From Stygiobacter sp043807765 (lineage in GTDB: Bacteria > Bacteroidota > Ignavibacteria > Ignavibacteriales > Melioribacteraceae): 64,000 nt of DNA. This document shows, in pieces, positions 33,180 to 41,690 of this stretch. The notes below the pieces were generated by a model. The model was not told the DNA's origin and ran no database searches. It worked only from the letters and a program-made list of their open reading frames with translations. Each line of letters opens with the position of its first letter. Within the stretch, counting starts at the first letter, position 1. Position numbers and translations under genes: made by a program. The stretch spans positions 41,172 through 105,171 of the forward strand of contig JAZDFQ010000110.1 of assembly GCA_043807765.1 (NCBI GenBank). The letters run 5' to 3'.

Positions 33180-36056
33180 ATGAGCTTCGAATCGTTTGAA
33201 AAGTTTGTTGACCGCCATGTTGGCGTAAGAGAAACCGATATTAAAAATATGTGTTCTGCAATTGGAGTTTCATCTCTTGATGAATTGATTGACAAAACTG
33301 TTCCGGCATCAATTCGTTTGAAAGAAAAAGTTAAGCTGGAAGAAGCACAAACAGAAACCGAGTTTTTGCAATCGCTAAAAGAGATTTCCCAAAAGAATGC
33401 GTTGTTCAAGAATTACATTGGATTAGGTTATTATCCTTCTATCACGCCCGGAGTAATTCAGAGAAACATTTTAGAAAATCCCGGCTGGTACACACAGTAC
33501 ACACCTTATCAAGCCGAAATTTCACAAGGAAGATTGGAAGCGCTGTTAAACTTTCAAACAATGATTTGCGATTTAACCGCTATGCCGGTTGCAAACGCTT
33601 CTTTGCTCGATGAAGCAACCTCGGCTGCAGAAGCAATGACTATGTTATTTGCCGCAAGAAAGACAGCTAAGAAAAACGCAAATGTATTTTGGGTTTCAGA
33701 AGAATGTTTTCCGCAAACGATTGATGTTTTGAAAACACGCTGCGCACCTTTTGGAATTGAATTAAGAATTGGCAGCCATGTTAATCTTGAATTGACCGAT
33801 GATATTTTTGGATTGCTTGTTCAGTATCCGGCAAGCGATGGCGCAGTTTACGATTACACAGATTTGTTTAAGCAAGCTGAAGCAAAAGGAATTTACAAAG
33901 CTGTCGCGGCTGATATTCTTTCTCTTGCATTGCTATCACCTCCCGGTGAATTTGGCGCTGATGTAGTTGTTGGCTCTACACAAAGATTTGGAATACCGAT
34001 GGGTTACGGCGGACCGCACGCAGCTTATTTTGCTACTAAGGATGAATTTAAGAGACAGATGCCGGGAAGAATTATTGGTATTTCTGTTGATGCAAACGGA
34101 AACAGAGCTTTGAGAATGGCTTTGCAGACACGCGAGCAGCATATTAAACGTGAACACGCAACAAGCAACATCTGTACCGCTCAAGTCCTTCTAGCGATTA
34201 TGGCTGGAATGTTTGCTGTTTATCATGGCAAAGATGGCATAAGCAAAATTGCAAATCGTGTAAATGGTTTAGCAAAATATCTAAACAATGGTTTGAAGAA
34301 GCTGGGCTTTAACCAAACAAACGAATTTTATTTTGATACTCTAAATGTGGAGTTGTCTGAAGCTCAAGCAAAGAAGTTGAAAGCACTAGCTGAAAGTAAG
34401 AAAGTGAATCTGAGATATGAAAAATCTTTCGTTGGTGTTTCAATTTCCGAACAAACAACTCTAGCAGATGCTATTGAGTTGCTTGAATTATTTGCTGAAA
34501 CAGTTGGAAAGAAAGTTGAGAAGTTATCTCTGGATAACCTTGGCAGTTCTGTTCAAGAAAAGATTATTAGAACAAGCACATATTTTACACATCCGGTTTT
34601 CAATTCTTACTATTCCGAAACAGAAATGCTGCGCTATCTAAAATCATTAGAGAAAAAAGATTTATCACTTACCGCTTCAATGATTCCTCTTGGTTCGTGC
34701 ACAATGAAATTAAACGCCAGCTCGGAAATGTTTGGATTAAGCTGGGCTGAATTTGGTAACATGCATCCATTTGCCCCGATTGAACAAGCCGGCGGTTATC
34801 AACAGATGATTAAGGAGTTAGAAGAACAATTAACTTCGATAACGGGATTCGATGCTGTTTCACTTCAACCAAATTCCGGTGCGCAAGGAGAATTTGCCGG
34901 ACTAATGGTAATCCGCGCATATCATCACAGCAGAGGAGACCACCAAAGAAATATTGTGTTAATACCTTCATCAGCGCATGGAACAAATCCGGCAAGCGCC
35001 GTAATGGCTGGCGGAAAAGTTGTTGTCGTAAAATGTGACGAGCAAGGGAACATAGATGTTGCCGATTTGAAAGCCAAAGCTGAACAATATAAAGAAACAC
35101 TTTCGGCATTGATGGTTACCTATCCATCAACTCACGGAGTTTTTGAGGAAAGCATAATTGAGATTTGTAAAATCATTCACGCAAATGGCGGACAAGTTTA
35201 CATGGATGGCGCAAACTTAAACGCCCAGCTTGGTTTAACTAATCCGGGCTTTATTGGCGCTGATGTTTGTCATCTCAATCTGCACAAGACATTTGCAATA
35301 CCTCATGGCGGCGGCGGACCCGGCGTTGGACCAATAGCAGTAGCAAAACATTTAACTCCATTTCTTCCGGGAAATCCGGTTGTAAAAGTTGGCGGAGAAA
35401 AAGCAATCACTTCTATTTCGGCAGCGCCGTGGGGAAGTGCAAGTGTGCTAACAATTTCCTACGCATACATCAAAATGATGGGTGAAGCGGGATTAACTTA
35501 TGCAACTAAGACTGCAATTCTTAATGCTAATTATCTTAAAGCTAAGCTGGGAAAATATTATCCGGTGCTATACACCGGAACAAATGGTTTCTGCGCTCAC
35601 GAAATGATTTTAGATTGCCGACATTTCAAAGCAACATCCGGTGTGGAAGTAGGGGATATTGCAAAGCGCTTGATGGATTATGGATTTCACGCGCCAACTG
35701 TTTCGTTTCCGGTTCCGGGTACGTTAATGGTTGAACCAACTGAAAGCGAACCTTTGCGTGAACTTGATAGATTTGTTGAAGCTATGATTCAGATTAGAAA
35801 TGAAATTGACGAAATTGAAAAAGGTAATTCGCCAAAAGATGACAACGTTTTGAAGAATGCGCCTCATACAGCAGACTCGGTAATTTGTGCTGTGTGGAAA
35901 CATTCCTACACCAGAGAGAAAGCTGCGTTTCCGGTTAGTGCAGTTAAAGAAAACAAGTTCTGGCCAAGTGTAGCTAGAGTAAACGATGCTTACGGCGATA
36001 GAAATTTAGTTTGCAGTTGCTTGCCGGTTTCAGAATATGAAGAGACAAAAAATTGA
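33180..36056 (+). CDS. gcvP: Glycine dehydrogenase (decarboxylating), P protein
   Basis: PLP enzyme of the glycine cleavage system that decarboxylates glycine and passes the aminomethyl group to the lipoyl H protein. At 958 residues it is the single-chain form with both homologous halves. The N-terminal RHVGVRETDIKNMC and GYYPSITPGVIQRNIL and the PLP-lysine region LNLHKTFAIPHGGGGPG (about residue 700) are clear. GcvT and GcvH are not in the window. The 121 bases upstream hold TATATTTC at 33130-33137, a possible promoter element. No glycine riboswitch fold was recognised. The TTG start of the next gene overlaps its stop. Confidence 0.97.
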   Translation: MSFESFEKFVDRHVGVRETDIKNMCSAIGVSSLDELIDKTVPASIRLKEKVKLEEAQTETEFLQSLKEISQKNALFKNYIGLGYYPSITPGVIQRNILENPGWYTQYTPYQAEISQGRLEALLNFQTMICDLTAMPVANASLLDEATSAAEAMTMLFAARKTAKKNANVFWVSEECFPQTIDVLKTRCAPFGIELRIGSHVNLELTDDIFGLLVQYPASDGAVYDYTDLFKQAEAKGIYKAVAADILSLALLSPPGEFGADVVVGSTQRFGIPMGYGGPHAAYFATKDEFKRQMPGRIIGISVDANGNRALRMALQTREQHIKREHATSNICTAQVLLAIMAGMFAVYHGKDGISKIANRVNGLAKYLNNGLKKLGFNQTNEFYFDTLNVELSEAQAKKLKALAESKKVNLRYEKSFVGVSISEQTTLADAIELLELFAETVGKKVEKLSLDNLGSSVQEKIIRTSTYFTHPVFNSYYSETEMLRYLKSLEKKDLSLTASMIPLGSCTMKLNASSEMFGLSWAEFGNMHPFAPIEQAGGYQQMIKELEEQLTSITGFDAVSLQPNSGAQGEFAGLMVIRAYHHSRGDHQRNIVLIPSSAHGTNPASAVMAGGKVVVVKCDEQGNIDVADLKAKAEQYKETLSALMVTYPSTHGVFEESIIEICKIIHANGGQVYMDGANLNAQLGLTNPGFIGADVCHLNLHKTFAIPHGGGGPGVGPIAVAKHLTPFLPGNPVVKVGGEKAITSISAAPWGSASVLTISYAYIKMMGEAGLTYATKTAILNANYLKAKLGKYYPVLYTGTNGFCAHEMILDCRHFKATSGVEVGDIAKRLMDYGFHAPTVSFPVPGTLMVEPTESEPLRELDRFVEAMIQIRNEIDEIEKGNSPKDDNVLKNAPHTADSVICAVWKHSYTREKAAFPVSAVKENKFWPSVARVNDAYGDRNLVCSCLPVSEYEETKN

Positions 36057-36469
36057 ACGATAAAGAAGAATTGAAACAGATTTGCGAATTGCTCCACTCG
36101 GCAAAAACTATTGCTGTTGTTGGACTTTCAGATAATCCCGGTAGAACAAGCTTTCAGATTTCGGAAGTTATGGCTTCAAGAGGTTATAAAGTTGTTGGTG
36201 TAAATCCAATGATAAAGAAAGCCGTTGGATTTGATGTTTACGCGAGCTTAGCCGATGTTCCGTTCAAGATTGATATTGTAAATGTATTCCGCCGGTCAGA
36301 AACTATTCCGGAAATTATTGAAGATGTTCTTTCGGTAAACCCAAAGGCACTATGGCTGCAACAAGGTGTTAGAAATGATGAAGCCGTTAAGCCGGTTATC
36401 AAAAAAGGTATTCCGATAATTCAAGATAAGTGCATAGCTGTTTATTACAATCTATGCAAAGCTTTCTAA
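36053..36469 (+). CDS. CoA-binding (YccU-like) protein
   Basis: A 138-residue single Rossmann-fold CoA-binding domain of the YccU type. Visible are IAVVGLSDNPGRTSFQISEVMASRG (shown here up to its core), KVVGVNPM, ALWLQQGVRND and the C-terminal KCIAVYY. The domain is the same as the N-terminal part of acyl-CoA ligases of the ADP-forming type, but no catalytic part is present. Function in bacteria is undetermined. It starts with TTG overlapping the gcvP stop, and the barrel protein follows after 12 bases. Confidence 0.85.
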   Translation: MNDKEELKQICELLHSAKTIAVVGLSDNPGRTSFQISEVMASRGYKVVGVNPMIKKAVGFDVYASLADVPFKIDIVNVFRRSETIPEIIEDVLSVNPKALWLQQGVRNDEAVKPVIKKGIPIIQDKCIAVYYNLCKAF

Positions 36470-36481
36470 AATATTAAGCTG

Positions 36482-37813
36482 ATGAAAACGATTTATTTAT
36501 TAGCAATTCTGTTTTTAATCAATCTCATCAGCTTTTCTCAAACCAAGCAAGATTCAATTGCAGTACACCTCACAGAACCGGTTAAAATTGATTCCATTGT
36601 AATCAGAGGAAATGATACTACCGAAGATTTTATTATTCTACGCGAGCTGACATTTAACGTTGGCGATACAGTTGATAACAAAAAACTCCACTTCAACAAA
36701 GAAAGAATTTTTAGCTTAACTCTTTTTAACCGTGTTGAGCTGTTTATCGAAAGAATTGAAAGAAAAAATGTTCTTGTAATTGATGTAACCGAAGCTTGGT
36801 ATTTGTATCCAATTCCTTTTTGGTACACTCAAAACAACTCAATAAAAAAACTCACCTACGGAATAGATTTTTCTCTTAAAAATTTTCGGGGCAGAAACGA
36901 AACTCTGCGTGCTACCGTTGGACTTGGTTACGATAAATATTTTTCCATGAAATATGAGAACCCGGCTCTGTTATATGCCGAAGATATTGGCTTTTCCGTT
37001 TATACCGGGTATATCAATTTTAACAATAGGAATAAAGCGGCTGAGCGGTTAAACAAAGCGAATTTTTCATATAGAGTTATCAGTAGCTCGATTGGTATAT
37101 GGAAGCGGTTAAACCAGTTTAATCTAATTGGCGGCTCTCTATCTTTTAATTATTGGGAAGCGAAGACAAAACCCATTAGCGCAATTACTGCTTCCGGAAA
37201 GTTAATAGATCATTTACCGGGTGCCGGTTTATATCATTTTTATGATTCGCGCGACTTGAAGCTTTATTCTCAAGACGGATTTTATTCCTTGGTGAATTAT
37301 TTATACAGAGGTTTTGGAGTAGATAATATCAGCTATAATATTTTTGAGATTGACTTGCGTGGCTATCAAACTCTAATAGGTGAGCTTTCTAGTAAGCTTA
37401 GATTTTTCCACAAAAGAACATTTGGCAGACAAGTTCCGTTTTATGATTATGCTTACTTGGGTTATTCTGAAAAAATTAGAGGGCATAACAACAATTTTGT
37501 TGAAGGACATAACGCAATTCTAACTTCTCTTGAGCTGAGCTATCCGGTTTTAGATGAATGGAACGTAAGTATAAAGCTTCCACTAATTCCGCAAAGTTTA
37601 ACATCGGCACGTATTGGTATTCATGTTAACATTTTTGCAGATGCCGGAACAGTTTTTGAAAACGGACAGCCGCTGATTTTGAAAAACTTTTATTCCGGTT
37701 ACGGAGTTGGAATAACCTTGCTGCTCTTGCCATACAATGCTTTTAGATTTGAATACGCAATTAATGAACTTGGAAAAGGAGAAATAGTTTTTGCAACCGG
37801 CTTTTCTTTCTGA
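36482..37813 (+). CDS. BamA/TamA-like outer-membrane barrel protein (POTRA plus D15 domain)
   Basis: A 443-residue exported protein with a signal peptide (KTIYLLAILFLINLISFS). A POTRA-like domain follows at about residues 33-105 (IDSIVIRGNDTTEDFIILRE to VLVIDVTEAW, given by its ends). The rest is beta-strand rich, with aromatic girdles and the barrel motif GHNNNFVEGHNAIL. The last residue is phenylalanine (FATGFSF), the usual signal for the BAM machinery. One POTRA repeat is too few for BamA itself, so it is a smaller Omp85 relative. Its last codons contain a TTG that was probably the start of rsmE before the insertion that follows. Confidence 0.82.
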   Translation: MKTIYLLAILFLINLISFSQTKQDSIAVHLTEPVKIDSIVIRGNDTTEDFIILRELTFNVGDTVDNKKLHFNKERIFSLTLFNRVELFIERIERKNVLVIDVTEAWYLYPIPFWYTQNNSIKKLTYGIDFSLKNFRGRNETLRATVGLGYDKYFSMKYENPALLYAEDIGFSVYTGYINFNNRNKAAERLNKANFSYRVISSSIGIWKRLNQFNLIGGSLSFNYWEAKTKPISAITASGKLIDHLPGAGLYHFYDSRDLKLYSQDGFYSLVNYLYRGFGVDNISYNIFEIDLRGYQTLIGELSSKLRFFHKRTFGRQVPFYDYAYLGYSEKIRGHNNNFVEGHNAILTSLELSYPVLDEWNVSIKLPLIPQSLTSARIGIHVNIFADAGTVFENGQPLILKNFYSGYGVGITLLLLPYNAFRFEYAINELGKGEIVFATGFSF

Positions 37814-37819
37814 CGTTGA
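37791..37819 (+). pseudogene. Cut-off 5' end of the ancestral rsmE gene
   Basis: TTG at 37791 with the site AAAAGGAG at 37774-37781 opens a frame that reads MQPAFLSDVE. The residues FLSDVE are identical to residues 4-9 of RsmE encoded at 39896. After base 37819 the frame leaves the RsmE sequence. Joining base 37819 to 39922 restores an rsmE that overlaps the end of the barrel gene, as is usual in this gene-dense genome. Confidence 0.6.
37802..37819 (+). repeat. 18-bp direct repeat, left copy
   Basis: TTTTCTTTCTGACGTTGA, identical to 39904-39921. It contains the stop codon of the barrel gene and coding sequence of the ancestral rsmE start. The identity ends exactly here on both sides (C versus A before it, A versus G after it). 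Confidence 0.85.
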
Positions 37820-37971
37820 AAGGCAATTGATAAATGTGTATCAATTATTCTTCATTGTAAGTTTTATATCTATAATTTGCTGAAACATTTAGTAGTTTTC
37901 AATGTACTAGTAATTGGAATCAGCGAATATTTTTATTTAACTTAATTACGAAATTAAAACAAAGTAAACTT

Positions 37972-38754
37972 ATGCCATTCCCAGACGTACAGAGGGTCAT
38001 TTACGAAAACAATCCGCTCGTAAATGTTATATGTCAGTTTAGATTTCCACCCATTTTGAAAATTGATTCAGAAGTACCGTCTCCATTCCAAGAAAAGATT
38101 AGAGATAAATTCCCGTTATATTTTGAGAAACAAGAACTAATCCAGCAAATTAATCATGCTGGTTCGCCAAATATTTTAGGGCAACTTTTAGCTAAACAAT
38201 CACCAATAAAGAATCACGAATTTTCTTCTGAAGATAATTTGTGGAAAGTTAATCTCACTAGAACTTTTATAACTTTATCTTCAGCAGATTATAAGAAATG
38301 GGAGAATTTCATTGAACGGTTCACTTATATTCTGAATGCTTTCAATGAAATTTATCTACCTCCATTTTTTACACGGATAGGGCTTAGATATCAAGACGTC
38401 TTTAATCGGTCCAACCTTGGATTGAAAGATGTAAGCTGGTCAGACTTAATAAAACCCGAATTTCTTGGATTATTATATTCTACATTTGCTAATAAAGTTG
38501 AGAATTTCGAATCAGCATATGAAATTAAACTGACAGATGACGCTAGCCTAGTAAGAATGGTTATTTCTAGCGTTAAAGAACAAACCAGTGGTGAAAGTTG
38601 CTTTATGGTTGATAGCGATTTTCATAACACTGAAAGAAAGAAAACAGACGAAGCTCTAGAAAAATTAGAGTTCTTACATGAAAGAGCTTCTAAACTAATC
38701 AGATGCATAATAACAGATAAACTACATACAGCAATGACACCGGTAAACATATGA
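37972..38754 (+). CDS. TIGR04255 family protein
   Basis: A 260-residue protein recognised as TIGR04255 by its opening VIYENNPLVNVICQFRFPP, followed by PSPFQEKIRDKFPLYFEKQ, and later LTRTFITLSSADYKKWENF and FFTRIGLRYQDVF. It has no signal peptide or membrane segment. The family is widespread with no known function and often sits in accessory DNA with one or two further unknown genes, as here. No catalytic motif can be seen. The next gene begins inside its stop (ATGA), so they are translationally coupled. It is the first gene of the inserted cassette. Confidence 0.75.
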   Translation: MPFPDVQRVIYENNPLVNVICQFRFPPILKIDSEVPSPFQEKIRDKFPLYFEKQELIQQINHAGSPNILGQLLAKQSPIKNHEFSSEDNLWKVNLTRTFITLSSADYKKWENFIERFTYILNAFNEIYLPPFFTRIGLRYQDVFNRSNLGLKDVSWSDLIKPEFLGLLYSTFANKVENFESAYEIKLTDDASLVRMVISSVKEQTSGESCFMVDSDFHNTERKKTDEALEKLEFLHERASKLIRCIITDKLHTAMTPVNI

Positions 38755-39299
38755 ACGAATTTTATAATTTCTTAAGGAATAAGGAATCACTCCTGAACTA
38801 TGATCCAGAGGCTACTACATTTGGATCTGGCTCTGTTATTCATGATCAACAGATGTCTTATAAGAATGATATTAACATAACTACGAGCGGACTGGACAAT
38901 CTAGACAACTATTATGTTTTATTACCTAACAACAATGATATATTTAAGCATAATAGTATTCTGAAAGAAATTTCGAATGCTAATGTAAAGAAACAAATAG
39001 TCTGGTTTTTTAAGCATTTTCAATCAATATTATTTTTTTACAAAAGTGTACTAATTGATATTGGTAAACTCCCACCATTAATGATTATTCCAGATCAACA
39101 AGACGAATCTGCTTTAGTAGATTGGATATTTAAGGATTTTAGAATTGGATTTTCATTTGAAAAAGATGAAAATGAATCATCTTGGTATTTTGTATCAAAC
39201 GATAAATTTGATTCATTAAACAAATATGGGAAAATCGAAAAAGATCAGATTGATAAACAATTAGTAGATTTTTTGAAATTTATAGTAAATCATGTTTGA
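38751..39299 (+). CDS. Cassette protein 2, unknown function
   Basis: A 182-residue cytosolic protein, not assigned to any family. The N-terminal third is polar and rich in asparagine. The middle has an amphipathic stretch KKQIVWFFKHFQSILFFYK, then LPPLMIIPDQQDESALVDWIF with RIGFSFEKDENESSWYFVS, which looks like a compact beta-rich domain and may be the conserved part. No nuclease, ATPase or membrane motif is visible. It is coupled to the TIGR04255 gene upstream by ATGA and to the third gene by overlapping stop and start, so all three are expected in fixed ratio. Confidence 0.6.
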   Translation: MNEFYNFLRNKESLLNYDPEATTFGSGSVIHDQQMSYKNDINITTSGLDNLDNYYVLLPNNNDIFKHNSILKEISNANVKKQIVWFFKHFQSILFFYKSVLIDIGKLPPLMIIPDQQDESALVDWIFKDFRIGFSFEKDENESSWYFVSNDKFDSLNKYGKIEKDQIDKQLVDFLKFIVNHV

Positions 39300-39301
39300 G
39301 C

Positions 39302-39754
39302 ATGAGTTATCCCGACTTATTTCTTCGCGGTGTCTCTGACAAAAACATGATAGACGAAAATGGTGAACTTTCGGGGGCTGCTTTTTTTTCACAAATAAGA
39401 CCTAACGCACCCGTCAGAGAAGATAATTGTAACGAAGAGTCGATTAGCTGGAATGATGATGAGTATGCCATTAATCATATTTTATCACAAACTAAAGAAG
39501 ATGGAAATATTCAGTTTAAGGTCGGAGCGGCTATTCTCGATCGAAAGAGACTTGATCATATTATGAAGTTGGAAAATTTTAAGGATGTATTATTCTACGA
39601 AAGGCAACCACTTAGGGATAATCAATATCATGGAAACGTATTGTTGAAAAAAGATGTTTCGAAAATAAAAAGACAAGTTGTTGGGAGTCATATAGCTGGT
39701 TGTTGGATTGATTTTATTTATCAAAAACCAATGACAGAAGAAGTGAAAAAATGA
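39302..39754 (+). CDS. Cassette protein 3, unknown function
   Basis: A 150-residue protein, not assigned to a family. The opening SYPDLFLRGVSDKNMIDENG and the middle SISWNDDEYAINHILSQ are the most distinctive parts; later come GAAILDRKRLDHI and RQVVGSHIAGCWIDFIY. No transmembrane segment or known motif is visible. The ATG chosen lies two bases after the preceding stop; an in-frame TTG at 39296 overlapping that stop would add two residues. It closes the cassette and is followed by 141 AT-rich bases without a clear terminator before rsmE. Confidence 0.58.
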   Translation: MSYPDLFLRGVSDKNMIDENGELSGAAFFSQIRPNAPVREDNCNEESISWNDDEYAINHILSQTKEDGNIQFKVGAAILDRKRLDHIMKLENFKDVLFYERQPLRDNQYHGNVLLKKDVSKIKRQVVGSHIAGCWIDFIYQKPMTEEVKK

Positions 39755-39895
39755 TAAACTACATCATTAGAAAATGGAAATGCTTGTAGATAGCTAATTA
39801 TGTGACTTTGAAAGAAGTTTTCTGATAGTGGATCAAATATTTTGTTGTGTATCAGTCGCTAGAAGACGTAACCATATATATAAGTAAGGTATAAA

Positions 39896-40612
39896 GTGAG
39901 CAATTTTCTTTCTGACGTTGAGCTTTACTTCTCTGAAAATGTAAGTGGAGACTTAATAGTAGTTTCCGGCGAGGAGTGCCATCACATTAAGGATGTTATG
40001 CGCCATAAGGTAGGTGATGAGATTTACATTACCGGCGGAAAGGGCGTTATCTATAAAGCTGTGATTGAACTGCTTGAAAAGAAATCATTAACCGCAAACA
40101 TTGTTTCTTCCGTTGAATATAAGAACCAATTAGCCGATGTTACATTTTGCATTCCACGTTTGAAAAGTGCCGACCGCTTTGAATTTGCTTTGGAGAAATG
40201 TGTAGAGCTTGGCATAACCAACTTTATTATTTATGATTCTCAGCGTACGGTAGCAAAAGGAGAAAAACTTGACCGCTGGCAAAAGATTGTACTTGCCGCA
40301 ATGAAGCAATCTCTGCGTGCTTGGCTTCCGAATGTAGCTTACTGTAAATCCGTTAGTGAGATAATGAAACTGGAAGGGAAGAAGTTTTTTTTCGATCAAA
40401 ACGCTGAACAAACGCTTTCCTCAATTCTCAATTCTCAATTCTCAATTGACCATTGCTTCTTCGTTTTTGGTCCTGAGGGCGGTTTCTCTAACGAAGAATT
40501 AAGAGTTATGAACGAAGAGACGAAAATTAGACTTACTGAAAACCGTTTAAGAAGTGAAACGGCTGTTGTTGTTGCCGCTTCTGAACTTGCGTTAAGAATC
40601 TCTGCTGATTAA
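39896..40612 (+). CDS. rsmE: 16S rRNA (uracil-1498-N3)-methyltransferase
   Basis: SPOUT-class methyltransferase for 16S rRNA m3U1498. The 238 residues include the N-terminal RNA-binding part (SGEECHHIKDVMRHKVGDEIYI shown by HHIKDVMRHK), IPRLKSADRFEFALEKCVELG, the SAM-knot FVFGPEGGFSNEEL and the C-terminal LRSETAVVVAASEL. The present start is GTG at 39896, just inside the inserted cassette; the ancestral start was probably TTG at 37791. So the cassette now supplies the leader and the first three codons. A heptanucleotide repeat lies in the linker before the knot. TAAGTAAGG is the only upstream site resembling a ribosome-binding site. Confidence 0.92.
   Translation: MSNFLSDVELYFSENVSGDLIVVSGEECHHIKDVMRHKVGDEIYITGGKGVIYKAVIELLEKKSLTANIVSSVEYKNQLADVTFCIPRLKSADRFEFALEKCVELGITNFIIYDSQRTVAKGEKLDRWQKIVLAAMKQSLRAWLPNVAYCKSVSEIMKLEGKKFFFDQNAEQTLSSILNSQFSIDHCFFVFGPEGGFSNEELRVMNEETKIRLTENRLRSETAVVVAASELALRISAD
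39904..39921 (+). repeat. 18-bp direct repeat, right copy
   Basis: Identical to 37802-37819. Here it encodes residues 4-9 of RsmE (FLSDVE). It marks the right border of the inserted cassette. Confidence 0.85.
40421..40448 (+). repeat. Heptanucleotide tandem repeat inside rsmE
   Basis: TCAATTC three times in a row, then TCAATTG, 28 bases in all. Because seven is not a multiple of three, the unit reads through all frames (SILNSQFSI). Gain or loss of one unit would shift the rsmE frame before its methyl-donor knot. Confidence 0.85.
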
Positions 40613-40659
40613 AATTCCCGCCATTAACCAGCTTTTGTTATGGAACTCCTTGATTGCAT

Positions 40660-41313
40660 TTACTTCTTCTTTTTTTGTTCTATGTCTCTTAGAATTACTT
40701 CCAAATTGCCTTTTATAATTTTAGTTGTAGGGTGCTCATCTCCAAATTTCTTTTTATAGTATAAGTAAGCTTTTTCGCTTTGCTCTTTTGCTTCATTCAG
40801 CTCTCCAAAATCTTTTAATATCAGAGCAAGATTGGAACGACGTATAGCAGTAGAAGGATGATCTTCGCCAAAGTTTTTAATATCCGAATCAAGAGCTTTC
40901 TTCATTAATTCTTTTGCTTCATTCAGCTCTCCCAAATCTTGTAATATCAAAGCAAGATTGGAACGGCTTATAGCAGTAGAAGGATGATCTTCGCCAAAGT
41001 TTTTGACAACTGAAGAGAGAGCTTTCTTCATTAATTCTTTTGCTTCATTCAGCTCTCCCAAAGAATGTAATATCATGGCAAGATTGGAACGGCTTCTAGC
41101 GGTAGAAGGATGATCTTCGCCAAGGTTATTGATATCTGAAGAGAGAGCTTTCTTCATTAATTCTTTGGCTTCATTCAGCTCTCCTAAATCTTGTAATATT
41201 ATAGCAAGATTGGAACGTCTTCTAGCAGTAGCGGGATGATCTTCTCCAAAGTTTTTGATATCTGAAGAGAGAGCTTTCCTCATTAATTCTTTCGCTTTTT
41301 CTAAATCTCCCAA
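40660..41313 (-). CDS. C-terminal TPR part of the split NB-ARC/TPR protein
   Basis: A 217-residue frame made of five TPR units of 42 residues, each close to ELNEAKELMKKALSS plus NFGEDHPSTARRRSNLA. The last unit is degenerate and ends in a basic tail (IEQKKKK). It is not an independent gene: the same frame continues upstream without a stop to about 41372, where one missing base separates it from the NB-ARC part encoded at 41367-43364. The repeats resemble the TPR arrays of kinesin-light-chain type that act as sensors in NLR-like proteins. Confidence 0.75.
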   Translation of the reverse strand: MGDLEKAKELMRKALSSDIKNFGEDHPATARRRSNLAIILQDLGELNEAKELMKKALSSDINNLGEDHPSTARSRSNLAMILHSLGELNEAKELMKKALSSVVKNFGEDHPSTAISRSNLALILQDLGELNEAKELMKKALDSDIKNFGEDHPSTAIRRSNLALILKDFGELNEAKEQSEKAYLYYKKKFGDEHPTTKIIKGNLEVILRDIEQKKKK

Positions 41314-41690
41314 ATCTTTTAATATTAGCGCAAGGTTTGAACGGATTGTTGCAGTATTAGGATGCTCTACTCAAAGTTCTTGATACATGAAGCGAGAGCT
41401 TTCTTCATTAATTCTTTTGCTTCATTCAGCTCTCCCAAAGCTCTTAATATTGTAGCAAGATTGGAACGGCGTCTCGCAGTAGAAGGATGTTCTTCTCCAA
41501 AGTTTTTGATACATGAAGCGAGAGCTTTCCTCATTAATTCTTTCGCTTTTTCTAAATCTCCCAGATCTTTTAATATTAGCGCAAGGTTTGAACGGATTCT
41601 TGCAGTATTAGGATGCTCTACTCCAAAGTTCTTGATACATGAAGCGAGAGCTTTCTTCATTAATTCTTTTGCTTCACTTAAATATCCGAT
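40684..41690 (-). repeat. 126-bp tandem repeats encoding eight TPR units (approximate limits)
   Basis: Eight tandem units of 126 bp (42 codons), nearly identical at the DNA level over long stretches, for example the recurring plus-strand words GCTTTCTTCATTAATTC and AGAAGGATGATCTTCGCC. Such identity means recent duplication or ongoing conversion, so the unit number is expected to vary between strains. The third unit from the 5' end of the gene carries the one-base loss. Confidence 0.8.

Larger units (their letters stand above)
37820..39903 (+). mobile_element. Inserted three-gene cassette bounded by 18-bp direct repeats
   Basis: About 2.1 kb holding the TIGR04255 gene and two unknown genes, all on the plus strand. 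It is bounded by an exact 18-bp direct repeat and splits the barrel gene from rsmE. No integrase, transposase or terminal inverted repeat was found inside, so the cassette is not self-mobile. The repeat is longer than most transposon target duplications and could come from recombinase-mediated or illegitimate integration. The non-coding ends (37820-37971 and 39755-39895) are very AT-rich. Confidence 0.5.
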
